A DNA stretch of 64,000 bases from Fretibacter sp964410285 (lineage in GTDB: Bacteria > Pseudomonadota > Alphaproteobacteria > Caulobacterales > Maricaulaceae): contig CAYPFR010000007.1 of NCBI GenBank assembly GCA_964410285.1, positions 129,909-193,908 on the forward strand. The letters run 5' to 3'. Below are positions 50,674 through 59,418 of the stretch, piece after piece. How positions within the stretch are numbered: position 1 is the stretch's first letter; the number at the start of each line of letters is the position of its first letter. Both the position numbers and the translations under genes were made by a program. The notes under the pieces were generated by a model. That model was given only the letters and a program-made list of their open reading frames with translations, searched no databases and was not told where the DNA came from.

Positions 50674-52776
50674 TCACCAGATACGCACGCGTTTTTCCGG
50701 CGGCAAATAAAGCGCGTCGCCGGGCTGGACGTTGAAAGCGGCATACCACGGGTCAAAATTACGCACGATACCGTTGGCCCGGTATTCGCCCGGGCTATGC
50801 GGGTCGGATTTTAAACGGTTACGCAGCGCTTCGTCGCGGAACTTGCGTTGCCATATTTGGCCGTATGACAGAAAGAATCGCTGATCACCTGTCATGCCGT
50901 CAATAACAGGGGCTTCCTTACCGCCCAGTGATTTTTTATAGGCGGCATAAGCCATGGTCAGACCTGTTAAATCTCCGATATTTTCACCCAAGGTAAACCG
51001 GCCATTGACGAATTCGCCGGGCAGCGCCTCGAAGCTATCAAATTGCGCCACCAGCGCGTCCGCACGCGCCTTAAAAGCGGTCCCGTCAGACTCGGTCCAC
51101 CAATCGCGCTGCTCTCCATTGCCATCAGTTTTACGGCCCTGATCATCAAAACCGTGACCCATTTCATGACCGATCACCGCGCCAATGCCGCCGTAATTCA
51201 CCGCCGCATCGGCGTTGGGATCAAAAAAGGGCGCTTGCAGGATTGCTGCCGGAAAGACAATTTCGTTAAGAGACGGGCGGTAGTATGCATTAACAGTTTG
51301 CGGGTTCATGCCCCATTCTCCTCGGTCAATGGGTCCGCCAAGTTTTGAGATCATATCCTCCCATTGCCAGCGGTTAGCGGATTTAACTGTGCCAATCAGA
51401 TCATCCCGATCAACCGAGAGCGCGCTATAGTCCGTCCATTTGTCCGGATAGCCAATTTTTGGATTAAATTTGGCGAGTTTATCTTGGGCTTCGGCTTTGG
51501 TGGCCTCGCCCATCCAAGAGAGATTATCAATTCCGTCCTTAAAGGCTGCGCGCAGGTTTTCAACAAGCTCATCCATTTGGGATTTGCTATTTGGCGGGAA
51601 ATATTTGCCGACATAAACCTTGCCCACCATTTCGCCCATAAAGCCGTCTATCTGGCCAACGGCGCGTTTCCAACGGTCGCGCTGCACTTCCGTGCCGCGC
51701 AGGGCTTTGCTGTAGAAATCAAAACGGGCGGTATCAATATCTTGCGGAAGATAGGCGGCCATGCTGCCCATATAGCTGGCGGTCATGTAATCGCGCAGCA
51801 CGGACATATCGGTTTGTCCAAAAGTTTTTGCCAAGCCTTGAATGGCATCATTTTGGCGAAGGATGAAGTTGGCTTGCCCGTCAAGGCCGCTCGCCTTTAG
51901 CATCGGCTCCCAAGGGAAACCCGCCGCATAATCCATCATATCGGCCTTACTCATTTTATTATAAGTCAAGCTGCGATTGCGGGATTTAGCCGGCTCCCAA
52001 TGCGAATTGGCAAGCTTGGTTTCAAAGGCCATCACCGCCTCTGCCCGGGCGCGCGCATTATCTGCCCCGGTAAAGCCGAGCATTTTTTCAAGATAGTCAA
52101 CATAAGCGGCCCGCAGACGATCGGCTTTCTCGCCTTCGTCAAAATAATAATCACGGTTAGGCATGCCCAGCCCGCTTTGACCCACATAGAAAATATAATT
52201 CTTAATGTCCTTCACATCGACATCAACCCAGCCTCCAACAATTGAGCGAATGCCAAGCTCGGGATTTCCCATCAGGGCCGCAGCCTCTGCGTGAGTGCTG
52301 GCGGCGGCGATTTTTTCAAGGTCGGCTTTGACAGGCGAGAGCCCTGCCGCGTTGATCGCGTCTGTGTCCATAAAGGCTGCGTAGAAATCGCCGATTTTTT
52401 GCTCCTCGGACCCCTTGGCGGCGGGCTTGGCGGAGGAGGCTTCGATAATGCCTTTCACCCGATCATTAGAAAGATCGCCAAGAATATTAAAGCTGCCATA
52501 ATTGGATTTATCGGCTGGAATTTCCGTATTTTTGAGCCAAGTGCCGTTCACATATTTAAAGAAATTATCGCCCGGCTTTACAGACATATCCATATTCTGC
52601 GTCGCAATCCCATAGCTTCCCAGCACGGCTTCGGCCTTGGCGATCGGCGCCTGATCGGAGATCGGAGCCCGGCTGCAAGCCGCAAGGCCCAAGGTGAGCG
52701 CGAGCACGCTCGCCCCTAGGCATGATTTCCCGCGCCAAACGCCCAGCAAAGGTGTTGAGACTGTAAATATTTTCAT
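50674..52776 (-). CDS. M13-family zinc metallopeptidase (PepO/neprilysin-like), lipoprotein
   Basis: 700 residues from the ATG at 52776, with GAGG ten bases upstream; a GTG at 52791 is an alternative. Signal with lipobox LAAC. Seen: the M13 N-terminal cap (DMSVKPGDNFFKYVNGTWLK), the NAYYRPSLNEIVFPAAILQ substrate-binding segment, the zinc site GHEMGHGFDDQG, a third ligand in LGENIGDLTGL, and the conserved CxxW-like ending PEKRVRIW with W. It should cleave small peptides in the periplasm. It lies 44 bases after the RND pump and may be co-transcribed. Confidence 0.92.
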   Translation of the reverse strand: MKIFTVSTPLLGVWRGKSCLGASVLALTLGLAACSRAPISDQAPIAKAEAVLGSYGIATQNMDMSVKPGDNFFKYVNGTWLKNTEIPADKSNYGSFNILGDLSNDRVKGIIEASSAKPAAKGSEEQKIGDFYAAFMDTDAINAAGLSPVKADLEKIAAASTHAEAAALMGNPELGIRSIVGGWVDVDVKDIKNYIFYVGQSGLGMPNRDYYFDEGEKADRLRAAYVDYLEKMLGFTGADNARARAEAVMAFETKLANSHWEPAKSRNRSLTYNKMSKADMMDYAAGFPWEPMLKASGLDGQANFILRQNDAIQGLAKTFGQTDMSVLRDYMTASYMGSMAAYLPQDIDTARFDFYSKALRGTEVQRDRWKRAVGQIDGFMGEMVGKVYVGKYFPPNSKSQMDELVENLRAAFKDGIDNLSWMGEATKAEAQDKLAKFNPKIGYPDKWTDYSALSVDRDDLIGTVKSANRWQWEDMISKLGGPIDRGEWGMNPQTVNAYYRPSLNEIVFPAAILQAPFFDPNADAAVNYGGIGAVIGHEMGHGFDDQGRKTDGNGEQRDWWTESDGTAFKARADALVAQFDSFEALPGEFVNGRFTLGENIGDLTGLTMAYAAYKKSLGGKEAPVIDGMTGDQRFFLSYGQIWQRKFRDEALRNRLKSDPHSPGEYRANGIVRNFDPWYAAFNVQPGDALYLPPEKRVRIW

Positions 52777-52820
52777 GATCGGTTTCCTCACTTATAGGGT
52801 CATCAATATAAAGATGCGCG

Positions 52821-55800
52821 TTATTCCGCGGGCTGGGCTTTGGCACCAATCTCCGTGCTTGGGGCAGCGTCAGCAAGATCGAGATCATCCAGAGCCAGAG
52901 TAATTTTCGGATCATAGCGCGAACCCAGCTTGGGCTGCTTTACGCCCGTCCAAAGACCCTTAAAGCCGCGGCCCATATCGACGCCCATCGCAAACATTGC
53001 GGGCACGAGAAAGAGCGTGAGGAAGAAATCAAACAATACGCCAAACGCAAGGGCAACGACAAGAGGCTTTAGGAACTCCGCCTGCGCCGAATTCTCCGCC
53101 AGCATCGGCAAAATTCCGACAAAAGTCGTCAACGAGGTCAATAGAATGGGCCTAAAGCGCGCGACGCAGGCATCGACCATAGCTTGATAGGCCCCAATGC
53201 CGCGGCTACGCAATCGGTTCACATAATCAATCAACACAAGATTATCGTTGATCGCCACGCCAGCGGCCGCAAAAAATCCGAAGATAGACATGATCGAAAC
53301 GGGTATTCCTGTCACCACCGCGCCAAATACCATGCCGACATAGGCAAAGGGAATGGCGACGAGGATCAGGATAGGCTGGAAATAGCTCTTAAAGGCAATT
53401 GCCAGCATCATATACATGACGATCAGAACAATCAGGCCATAAATCATCAGCTCGTTGAACTGGCGTTTCTGCTCCTCATCGAGGCCGACCAAAATCCGTT
53501 CAGCATCGGGAAAACGCAGCTTCCATTCTGGCAGGAAGTTTTCCTCAAGGTCTTTCATTATCTCTTGGCGCGCTTCTGGCCCGCCTCTGACAACCGCGCC
53601 TGTATAGGCGACCTGCTTTCGGTCACGCCGATTTACCCGGGTGACGCCCGGCGCAAAGCTTACGGTTGCAACCTCAAACAACGGTACTTCAACGCCGCTT
53701 GCTGTGCGGATACGAAGATTATTAAGCGTATCAATACTCTCGCGCGCCTCTTTCGGGTAACGCACGACAACGCGCACATCCTCACCTCCGCGCGGCAGAC
53801 GCTGCACTTCGCGGCCAAAGAAAGCTTCGCGTACCTGACGGGAGACAGTCTGAAGCGTAATGCCAAGAGCCTGCGCGCCGGGCTTGAGCTCAAATTGCAT
53901 CTCCTGCGCTGAGCTTTCGAAATTATCCCAAGTGCGAGCTACAGCGCTATAACCGTCAAATTGGGTTTTAAGGTCCTCAATCGCATTTCGTAAAGTCTCC
54001 GGAGATTTTGCGCCGACGCCAAAGAAAAGGCCGCGTCCACCCCCGCCGCCGCCGCCCGCATTAATGCTCACGCGGTAGGCATCGGGAAACTCTCCGAGAT
54101 ATTCTTCAAATTTTTCTTCAATCATTTTATTGCTGATTGTCGTGCGCTTCTCAAGCGGGGCAAGACCCATAAAGGCCTGAACGCGGTTACCCGAGGTAAA
54201 GCTACCGGGGGTTGGAATGACGGTATAATCCACGCCAAAATCCTCTTTGGCATTTTCATTTACCTTGCTCGCCGCGAGGGCCAATTGCTCTTGGGCCTGC
54301 AAGAGACGCTCAAATGAGGTGCCTTCGGGGAAACTGATATTGACTTGCATCATATCGCCCGAATTACTGCCCTCGGGTGACCACTTCGCATAGCCATATT
54401 TCATGGCGCCAAAGGATAGGATAAAGAGCGCCAGAAAGCTGGTGAAGGTTGCATAGCGGTAGCGGATACAAAAGGCGGCAATGGGACGGAATCGTTTTTC
54501 CGCGAAGTTCACAAGGCTTTGTGAAATCCGGTTTTGCATATTGATAAGCCGGTTTTTGCTACTTTTGTCGACAGGCTTTAGGTGGCGCAAATGTGCGGGC
54601 AAGATAAAGAAAGCCTCGATCAAGGAGAACATCAAGGCGGCGATGACAACATAAGTAATCTGGGATGTAGTTGTGACAATTGCCACAGATAAGAGCGCCC
54701 ACGGCGTAAAGGCGAGCATGGTGGTCAGCACCGCAAAGAAAACAGGTTTGGCAACCATATTTGCGCCCGCAATTGCGCCGCGCTCACCTTCAATGCCGTT
54801 CTCGACGTGGAGGTGAATAGACTCGCCAACGACGATCGCATCATCAACAATAATTCCGATCACCAGTAAAAACGCAAATACGGAGAAGATGTTAAAGGTA
54901 ATGCCCATATAGGGCCCAATGGCTAGCGCGCCGGTAAATGCCGTCAAAATTCCGATACTCACCCAAATCGCCACCGCCGGGCGTAGGAATAAGCATAGAA
55001 AAATGAGCACCAAAACCATGCCCATCAGGGCATTGGAAAAAATCAGTCCCATCATGCCGCCGAAGCTGCCGGCCATGTTGGCCCACATCTCTAGCTTTAA
55101 ACCGGGCGGGAGGGTTTTATTGCGCTCTTCGACAAATTTTTCAAAGGCTCTTCCGGAGCGCGTGATATTGGATTTTTCCGGCGAGAGCACGCGCAGGAAC
55201 ATAGCGGGCTGGCCTTTAAATTCAGAGTAAAAATCAAGGTCCTGAAAACCATCAATGATTTTGGCAATATCCTTGACGCGTACTGTGCCGCCATCGGCGG
55301 TTTGGCGCACAATGATTTCTTCGAATTCAGCTTTACTATCTGCGAGGTTACGGGTGCGGAGTTGCAGCGTGCCTGCCGATGTTTTGACTTGCCCAGATGA
55401 CGAATTCAGGGAGGTTCCGGAAATCGCCTGCGCCACCTGAGAAAAGGTCAGATTGAACCGGCGTAAATCGGTTTCGGAAATCTCGATTGTGATTTCTTCA
55501 TCCAATTTGGTGATCATTTGCGTGAGCTCGCCGCCCGGTAATTTCGCCATTTCTTTTTCAAGATCTACGGCAAGTCGCTGAAGCTGCTTTCGGTCGGTGC
55601 CCGGGGGGCCGTAAAGCGCCATATATATGTAGTCAATTTCAAAATCACCCCGGCGCGTAATGAGCCGGAAGGCATCAGGAGGAAGATTATTGATCCCGTC
55701 GACGCGGGATTTCACCTGATTAAGCACACGATCATAATCTGCCGTCACCAGAACATTGACGGTGACGCTACCAAAACCTTCTCGGGCGCGCGCCTCAATG

Positions 55801-56039
55801 TAGTTAATCCCGTCAATGCCCTCAATGGACTTTTCTATACGCGAGATAATCTGTTCTTGAATATCATTGGGCGAGGCCCCGAGCCAACTCCCGGAAATAT
55901 TGATCGATGTGACTTTTGGCGCGGGAATAAATTCCCGCTCCATTTTGAAAAACCCGTAAATCCCCATCAAAAAGATGGCGATCATTAAAAGATTGGCGGC
56001 AATCGCATTTCTAACCCACCAGGAAATTAGGGACTTCAT
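52821..56039 (-). CDS. RND efflux pump permease (AcrB/MdtF-like)
   Basis: 1072 residues, 12 membrane helices expected. Seen: first helix after MKSLISWWVRNAIAANLLMI, large periplasmic loops (EREFIPAPKVTSINISGSWL), the proton-relay pair in LVIGIIVDDAIVVGESIHLH (TM4), and the matching TM10 segment GVAINDNLVLIDYVNRLRSR. A Gly-octamer loop near residue 660 is unusual. It exports hydrophobic compounds using proton flux. Start overlaps the adaptor stop by four bases. Confidence 0.93.
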   Translation of the reverse strand: MKSLISWWVRNAIAANLLMIAIFLMGIYGFFKMEREFIPAPKVTSINISGSWLGASPNDIQEQIISRIEKSIEGIDGINYIEARAREGFGSVTVNVLVTADYDRVLNQVKSRVDGINNLPPDAFRLITRRGDFEIDYIYMALYGPPGTDRKQLQRLAVDLEKEMAKLPGGELTQMITKLDEEITIEISETDLRRFNLTFSQVAQAISGTSLNSSSGQVKTSAGTLQLRTRNLADSKAEFEEIIVRQTADGGTVRVKDIAKIIDGFQDLDFYSEFKGQPAMFLRVLSPEKSNITRSGRAFEKFVEERNKTLPPGLKLEMWANMAGSFGGMMGLIFSNALMGMVLVLIFLCLFLRPAVAIWVSIGILTAFTGALAIGPYMGITFNIFSVFAFLLVIGIIVDDAIVVGESIHLHVENGIEGERGAIAGANMVAKPVFFAVLTTMLAFTPWALLSVAIVTTTSQITYVVIAALMFSLIEAFFILPAHLRHLKPVDKSSKNRLINMQNRISQSLVNFAEKRFRPIAAFCIRYRYATFTSFLALFILSFGAMKYGYAKWSPEGSNSGDMMQVNISFPEGTSFERLLQAQEQLALAASKVNENAKEDFGVDYTVIPTPGSFTSGNRVQAFMGLAPLEKRTTISNKMIEEKFEEYLGEFPDAYRVSINAGGGGGGGRGLFFGVGAKSPETLRNAIEDLKTQFDGYSAVARTWDNFESSAQEMQFELKPGAQALGITLQTVSRQVREAFFGREVQRLPRGGEDVRVVVRYPKEARESIDTLNNLRIRTASGVEVPLFEVATVSFAPGVTRVNRRDRKQVAYTGAVVRGGPEARQEIMKDLEENFLPEWKLRFPDAERILVGLDEEQKRQFNELMIYGLIVLIVMYMMLAIAFKSYFQPILILVAIPFAYVGMVFGAVVTGIPVSIMSIFGFFAAAGVAINDNLVLIDYVNRLRSRGIGAYQAMVDACVARFRPILLTSLTTFVGILPMLAENSAQAEFLKPLVVALAFGVLFDFFLTLFLVPAMFAMGVDMGRGFKGLWTGVKQPKLGSRYDPKITLALDDLDLADAAPSTEIGAKAQPAE

Positions 56040-57502
56040 GGCTTGTTTCTCTCTGTTTTCGTTTCAGCGGAAGCGCCGCTATCTTTATCCGCCTCTGTAG
56101 AATCCTTTTTGGGCTGATCCGATTTCTTGAGCGGCTGCTGTTTTGCCTTTGCATCAGCATCTTCAGCCTTGTTCGAGTCTTTCTTCTTTCGGCCAAAAAA
56201 GCCTTTTTTCGTTTCAGGCTCTTCTTTTTTCTTCTCTTTCATCCAATCCGGTTTGGGCGGCTCAATGAGCACCGTCGTCGGATCATTGGCGTCAAGGACT
56301 TTGAACTTAAGCGAAATTTGTGATTTCTCTAGAGGGGAAATTATCACAAGTTCGCCAGCTTCCACCCCGCCTTTGATAATTGCACGTTCGGCATTCGTAT
56401 CCAGAACCTCTGTGTCACGTGATTGCGCCTCACCTTTATCATCTACAACATAGACCTTATCTTCTGGGCGGAGACTATCGCGCGGGATAACGATCGCATT
56501 CTCCAATGTTTTACCTGTAATTTCCGCATCCACAAATAGGCCTGGCGGCAAGGGGAAACCGTCTTCTGACGCGCCTTTGCCAAAGGGGTCGCGCACCTCC
56601 GCAATCGCAGAGAAGGTACGGGTTTGGGGATCAAATACACCGTCCGTACGCACGATCTGCCCATACCAGCGCCGGCGTTTCCCTGAAATGACCGCAGACA
56701 GTTCCACATCCAGTTTAGGCGCCTTATTGTGCGCGCCCATATTCAGCGGCAAATCAAGGCGCGTTAAATCTGCATCATTCAGCGAAAGCGGAATTTCAAC
56801 CGCGTCAGTTGCAAAGACTTGCGCAAGCCGTGTGCCCGGCCCGACAAATTGTCCGATATCAGCAAAGCGGGTGCGTATACGGCCAGAGAAGGGCGCGGTG
56901 ACATTTGTCCGAGAGAGCTGCAATTTGGCATTATCCAAATCCGCTTGAGCGGATTTTAGCCCTGCCTCAGCTTCTGCCAATTGCGGTTTTCGAAGCGTCA
57001 AGGCTGACGGTTCTCCGCCGCGGCCCAAATCCTTCCAGTCTTCGGCGGCAATAGCGCCCTCAGCCTTCTCCCGCACGACAAGCTGCTCGGCGCGGGCGAC
57101 AGCAGCCTCGGCCCGCAGTACGGCAACTTTAAAATCGGCTTCTTCTATGCGTAGCAAGACCTCCCCGCGGCGAAATTGCCCGCCCGCCACAAAATTAGGC
57201 GAGACATAAACGATTTTGCCGCCAACTTGTGGGGACATGTCAACCTCTGTGCGCGGACGCGTCTGCCCTTGAACGGTCACGTCCAAGACAACTGTGTCTT
57301 CATAAGCAGGCACAGCCATGACAGCTAGGGTCGGGTCACGGCGCTTTGAAACCTCGGGCTTTTTCTGCCCGGCTTTCATAAGGCTCAGGCCAATAAAGGC
57401 CGTCAGAAGAATGAAGATTGGCACAAAAATCACGAGTAATTTTCGCTTCCACCCCCCGGTGCGCTTCATACTTTCATTTTGCATAGGCTTTGCCTGTTCC
57501 AT
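56036..57502 (-). CDS. RND periplasmic adaptor (membrane fusion protein) with a charged C-terminal tail
   Basis: 488 residues; AGAGG lies five bases before the start. One N-terminal membrane helix (LLVIFVPIFILLTAFIGLS), barrel-sandwich hybrid start VDMSPQVGGKIVYVSPNFVA, a helical hairpin (LRAEAAVARAEQLVV; AEAGLKSAQADLDNAKLQLS), the returning NVTAPFSGRIRTRFADIGQF, and the beta-barrel and proximal domains. About 75 extra residues at the end are low-complexity, rich in Lys, Glu and Asp with a GFFGRKKKDS core; adaptors normally lack this. Links the pump to the outer-membrane channel. Confidence 0.9.
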   Translation of the reverse strand: MEQAKPMQNESMKRTGGWKRKLLVIFVPIFILLTAFIGLSLMKAGQKKPEVSKRRDPTLAVMAVPAYEDTVVLDVTVQGQTRPRTEVDMSPQVGGKIVYVSPNFVAGGQFRRGEVLLRIEEADFKVAVLRAEAAVARAEQLVVREKAEGAIAAEDWKDLGRGGEPSALTLRKPQLAEAEAGLKSAQADLDNAKLQLSRTNVTAPFSGRIRTRFADIGQFVGPGTRLAQVFATDAVEIPLSLNDADLTRLDLPLNMGAHNKAPKLDVELSAVISGKRRRWYGQIVRTDGVFDPQTRTFSAIAEVRDPFGKGASEDGFPLPPGLFVDAEITGKTLENAIVIPRDSLRPEDKVYVVDDKGEAQSRDTEVLDTNAERAIIKGGVEAGELVIISPLEKSQISLKFKVLDANDPTTVLIEPPKPDWMKEKKKEEPETKKGFFGRKKKDSNKAEDADAKAKQQPLKKSDQPKKDSTEADKDSGASAETKTERNKP

Positions 57503-57579
57503 ATTATCCTCTTGCGCTAGGCGCTAATGTCAATTCTCTCCGCCCGCCCATCGCCGCGAACGATCATCAAGGCCGGTCG

Positions 57580-59169
57580 CTATCGCGTCGGCCCATTTTT
57601 TAATTCGCGCGCCGTCAACGCCCCCATAGCAGACGCGGGCGCGGTCAATGTAGGGACGATTGAAGCTTGAAGCGCAGGCAAAGCCGCTGTTTCGGTAATG
57701 TCCCCGCCGCCGAGGGCCACATGCAAACGCACGCGATTAGCAAGTCGCTCCTTCCGCGCGCTGATGAGCTGGCTTTCGGCGCTAATGCGGCGCGACTGGC
57801 TATCAAGTAGGCGCAGAATACTGGCAAGCCCCTCTGCGTAACGCAGCTCCAAGCGCTCTTCGGCTTTGATCGCCTCCTCTAGGGAAACGCGAAGCGCGGC
57901 CTCACGCTGAGCCAAACGGCGTTCTGCATCCAGTGCATTCTCAACTTCCAAATAAGCATCCAGTGCTGTGCCTGCATAATTTTCGATCTGCTGACGCAAA
58001 AGCGCCTCTTGCTGGGCGATATTGGCTTTTAGGCGTCCGCCTTGAAAAATGGGCGCCGTCAGCCCGGCCGCAAGGCTGGCAATGATCGCGTCAAAATCAA
58101 AAATATTATTCAGCGCCGTCCCTGATAGATTTGTCCCGCCGTCAAAACTCAGCCGCGGCAAGAGGGCCTTTCGCGCCGCGTCCACCTCAAGCCCAGCGGC
58201 GCTAAGCCGGCTTTCCGCAGCGAGTAAGTCCGGGCGGTGACGCAAAACAAAAGCTGGCCCTGCGGCGCCGCTCAAAGCAGGGAGCTGCGGCAAGTCGGCG
58301 GCAGCCACTAAAGATTCGCTGGGATATTCGCGCAGCAAAACTTCAAGGCTCCGGGCGAGCGCGGATTGCCGCTGCTGCCGAGAGGCCAAAAGCGCCTGCG
58401 CATTCGCCAGAGATGAGCGCGCAAGGCGGACATCGGACGACCCTGTGACCCCGCCTTCAAAACGCCGCGCGGTCAGGCGCAAGGCGCGGGCTAGGGTTTC
58501 CACATCGCGTTCGGATAGTTCTGTCAGCAGCCGCGCCTCAATAAGATCAAACCAGCTTTGCGTCACCCGCGCGGCAATCGCCAGACGCGCACCCGCAAAA
58601 TCGGCCTTGCTCGCAGAGGCCTCAAGTTCGCTGGAATTGATGCCGTCGCGAATACGGCCCCACAGGTCATACTCCCAATCAGCCGATAAACCGCCCGAGA
58701 GTCCTGTGCGGTCGCGGATAAATTCATTCCCATTTTCAGTCCGCGACACACGCGCGGACGCAGAAACACGGGGCAACAACTCCGCTTCGGAAATATTTAA
58801 CCGCGCCAGCGCCGCGCGGTAACGCTCTGCGGCAAGGCGAATGTCTGTATTGGCCGCCAAGGCCTGATCGACAAGGCGGCTTAGCGCGCCATCGTTAAAT
58901 CCGGCGACCCAATCTGTACGCGGCAAATCAGCAGGGGCAGCCTCCACCCAGCGCGAATTTGGCGCCTCTCCGTCAATAGACGGAGCCTCTGGGGCCGCCG
59001 CAAGCGCCTGTGTTTTTTCCGGCGTGAGCTTGTCTTTATATCCCTGTAAAGTCGCGCAAGAGGAAAGCATAGCAGCCGCTAAAACTAAGCCCGCAGCGCG
59101 GCGGCAATTCGGGCTAAAGGCACAGCGGGGGCTCTTGGGGCGGAAACTAAGCATCATTTTTCTATACAT
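57580..59169 (-). CDS. TolC/NodT-family outer-membrane efflux lipoprotein
   Basis: 529 residues. Signal with lipobox SSC (C38 region, MLSSCATL), as in OprM-type lipoproteins. Seen: SRWVEAAPADLPRTDWVAGF, the four-strand-barrel and coiled-coil repeats (VDQALAANTDIRLAAERYRA; RRDLLA-type VLRHRPDLLAAESRLSAAGL), AAGLTAPIFQGGRLKANI, the NodT-family GGRL element, and AYLEVENALDAERRLAQREA. It forms the outer-membrane duct of the tripartite pump encoded downstream. An ATG four codons later is an alternative start. Confidence 0.9.
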   Translation of the reverse strand: MYRKMMLSFRPKSPRCAFSPNCRRAAGLVLAAAMLSSCATLQGYKDKLTPEKTQALAAAPEAPSIDGEAPNSRWVEAAPADLPRTDWVAGFNDGALSRLVDQALAANTDIRLAAERYRAALARLNISEAELLPRVSASARVSRTENGNEFIRDRTGLSGGLSADWEYDLWGRIRDGINSSELEASASKADFAGARLAIAARVTQSWFDLIEARLLTELSERDVETLARALRLTARRFEGGVTGSSDVRLARSSLANAQALLASRQQRQSALARSLEVLLREYPSESLVAAADLPQLPALSGAAGPAFVLRHRPDLLAAESRLSAAGLEVDAARKALLPRLSFDGGTNLSGTALNNIFDFDAIIASLAAGLTAPIFQGGRLKANIAQQEALLRQQIENYAGTALDAYLEVENALDAERRLAQREAALRVSLEEAIKAEERLELRYAEGLASILRLLDSQSRRISAESQLISARKERLANRVRLHVALGGGDITETAALPALQASIVPTLTAPASAMGALTARELKNGPTR

Positions 59170-59186
59170 TTTCTCAATATGGCTTC

Positions 59187-59239
59187 ACATAAGCCACAAA
59201 TTTAATGAAAGTCAACTAATTTTTATTGAAAAACAATAA
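59187..59239 (-). promoter_or_regulatory. Promoter and candidate operator of the efflux operon
   Basis: On the minus strand TTGACT (59210-59215) and TTATGT (59187-59192) have a 17-base spacer ending 18 bases before the start of the outer-membrane gene. Just upstream, TTATTG (59223-59228) and CAATAA (59234-59239) form an inverted repeat around A5, a possible repressor site. No cognate regulator is in the window. Confidence 0.4.
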
Positions 59240-59309
59240 ATTTATACGGATTTGCAAATTATGGAGCGCAGTTGTAGCGCGGGTGAATACTATCGTTTGA
59301 ATCGGGTCC

Positions 59310-59334
59310 TGTCATGATAAAATCTTGTCATGAT
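59310..59334. repeat. Direct repeat TGTCATGAT x2 ahead of phoR
   Basis: Nine-base repeats 59310-59318 and 59326-59334, offset 16. Each contains a CTGTCAT/TTGTCAT-like Pho half-site, but the offset is not the 11 or 22 of a Pho box. Each repeat also holds a TCATGA palindrome. Confidence 0.4.
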
Positions 59335-59418
59335 TGGCCGCATAGACTAAATGCCAAATGCAGGCCCGTCTGCAAGATTTAGCGCAGCCTAAAGGGCCGC
59401 TCAGGAGGCTTTCTCTGC

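Noticed and set aside
51364..51900. 178-codon plus-strand frame over the M13 peptidase gene
   Set aside because: Antisense shadow; no recognisable domain and the minus-strand gene is intact.
53184..53912. Long open frame on the plus strand opposite the RND pump gene (242 codons)
   Set aside because: It is antisense to a well-supported RND permease, has no family motifs and a His/Gln-rich composition typical of shadow frames.
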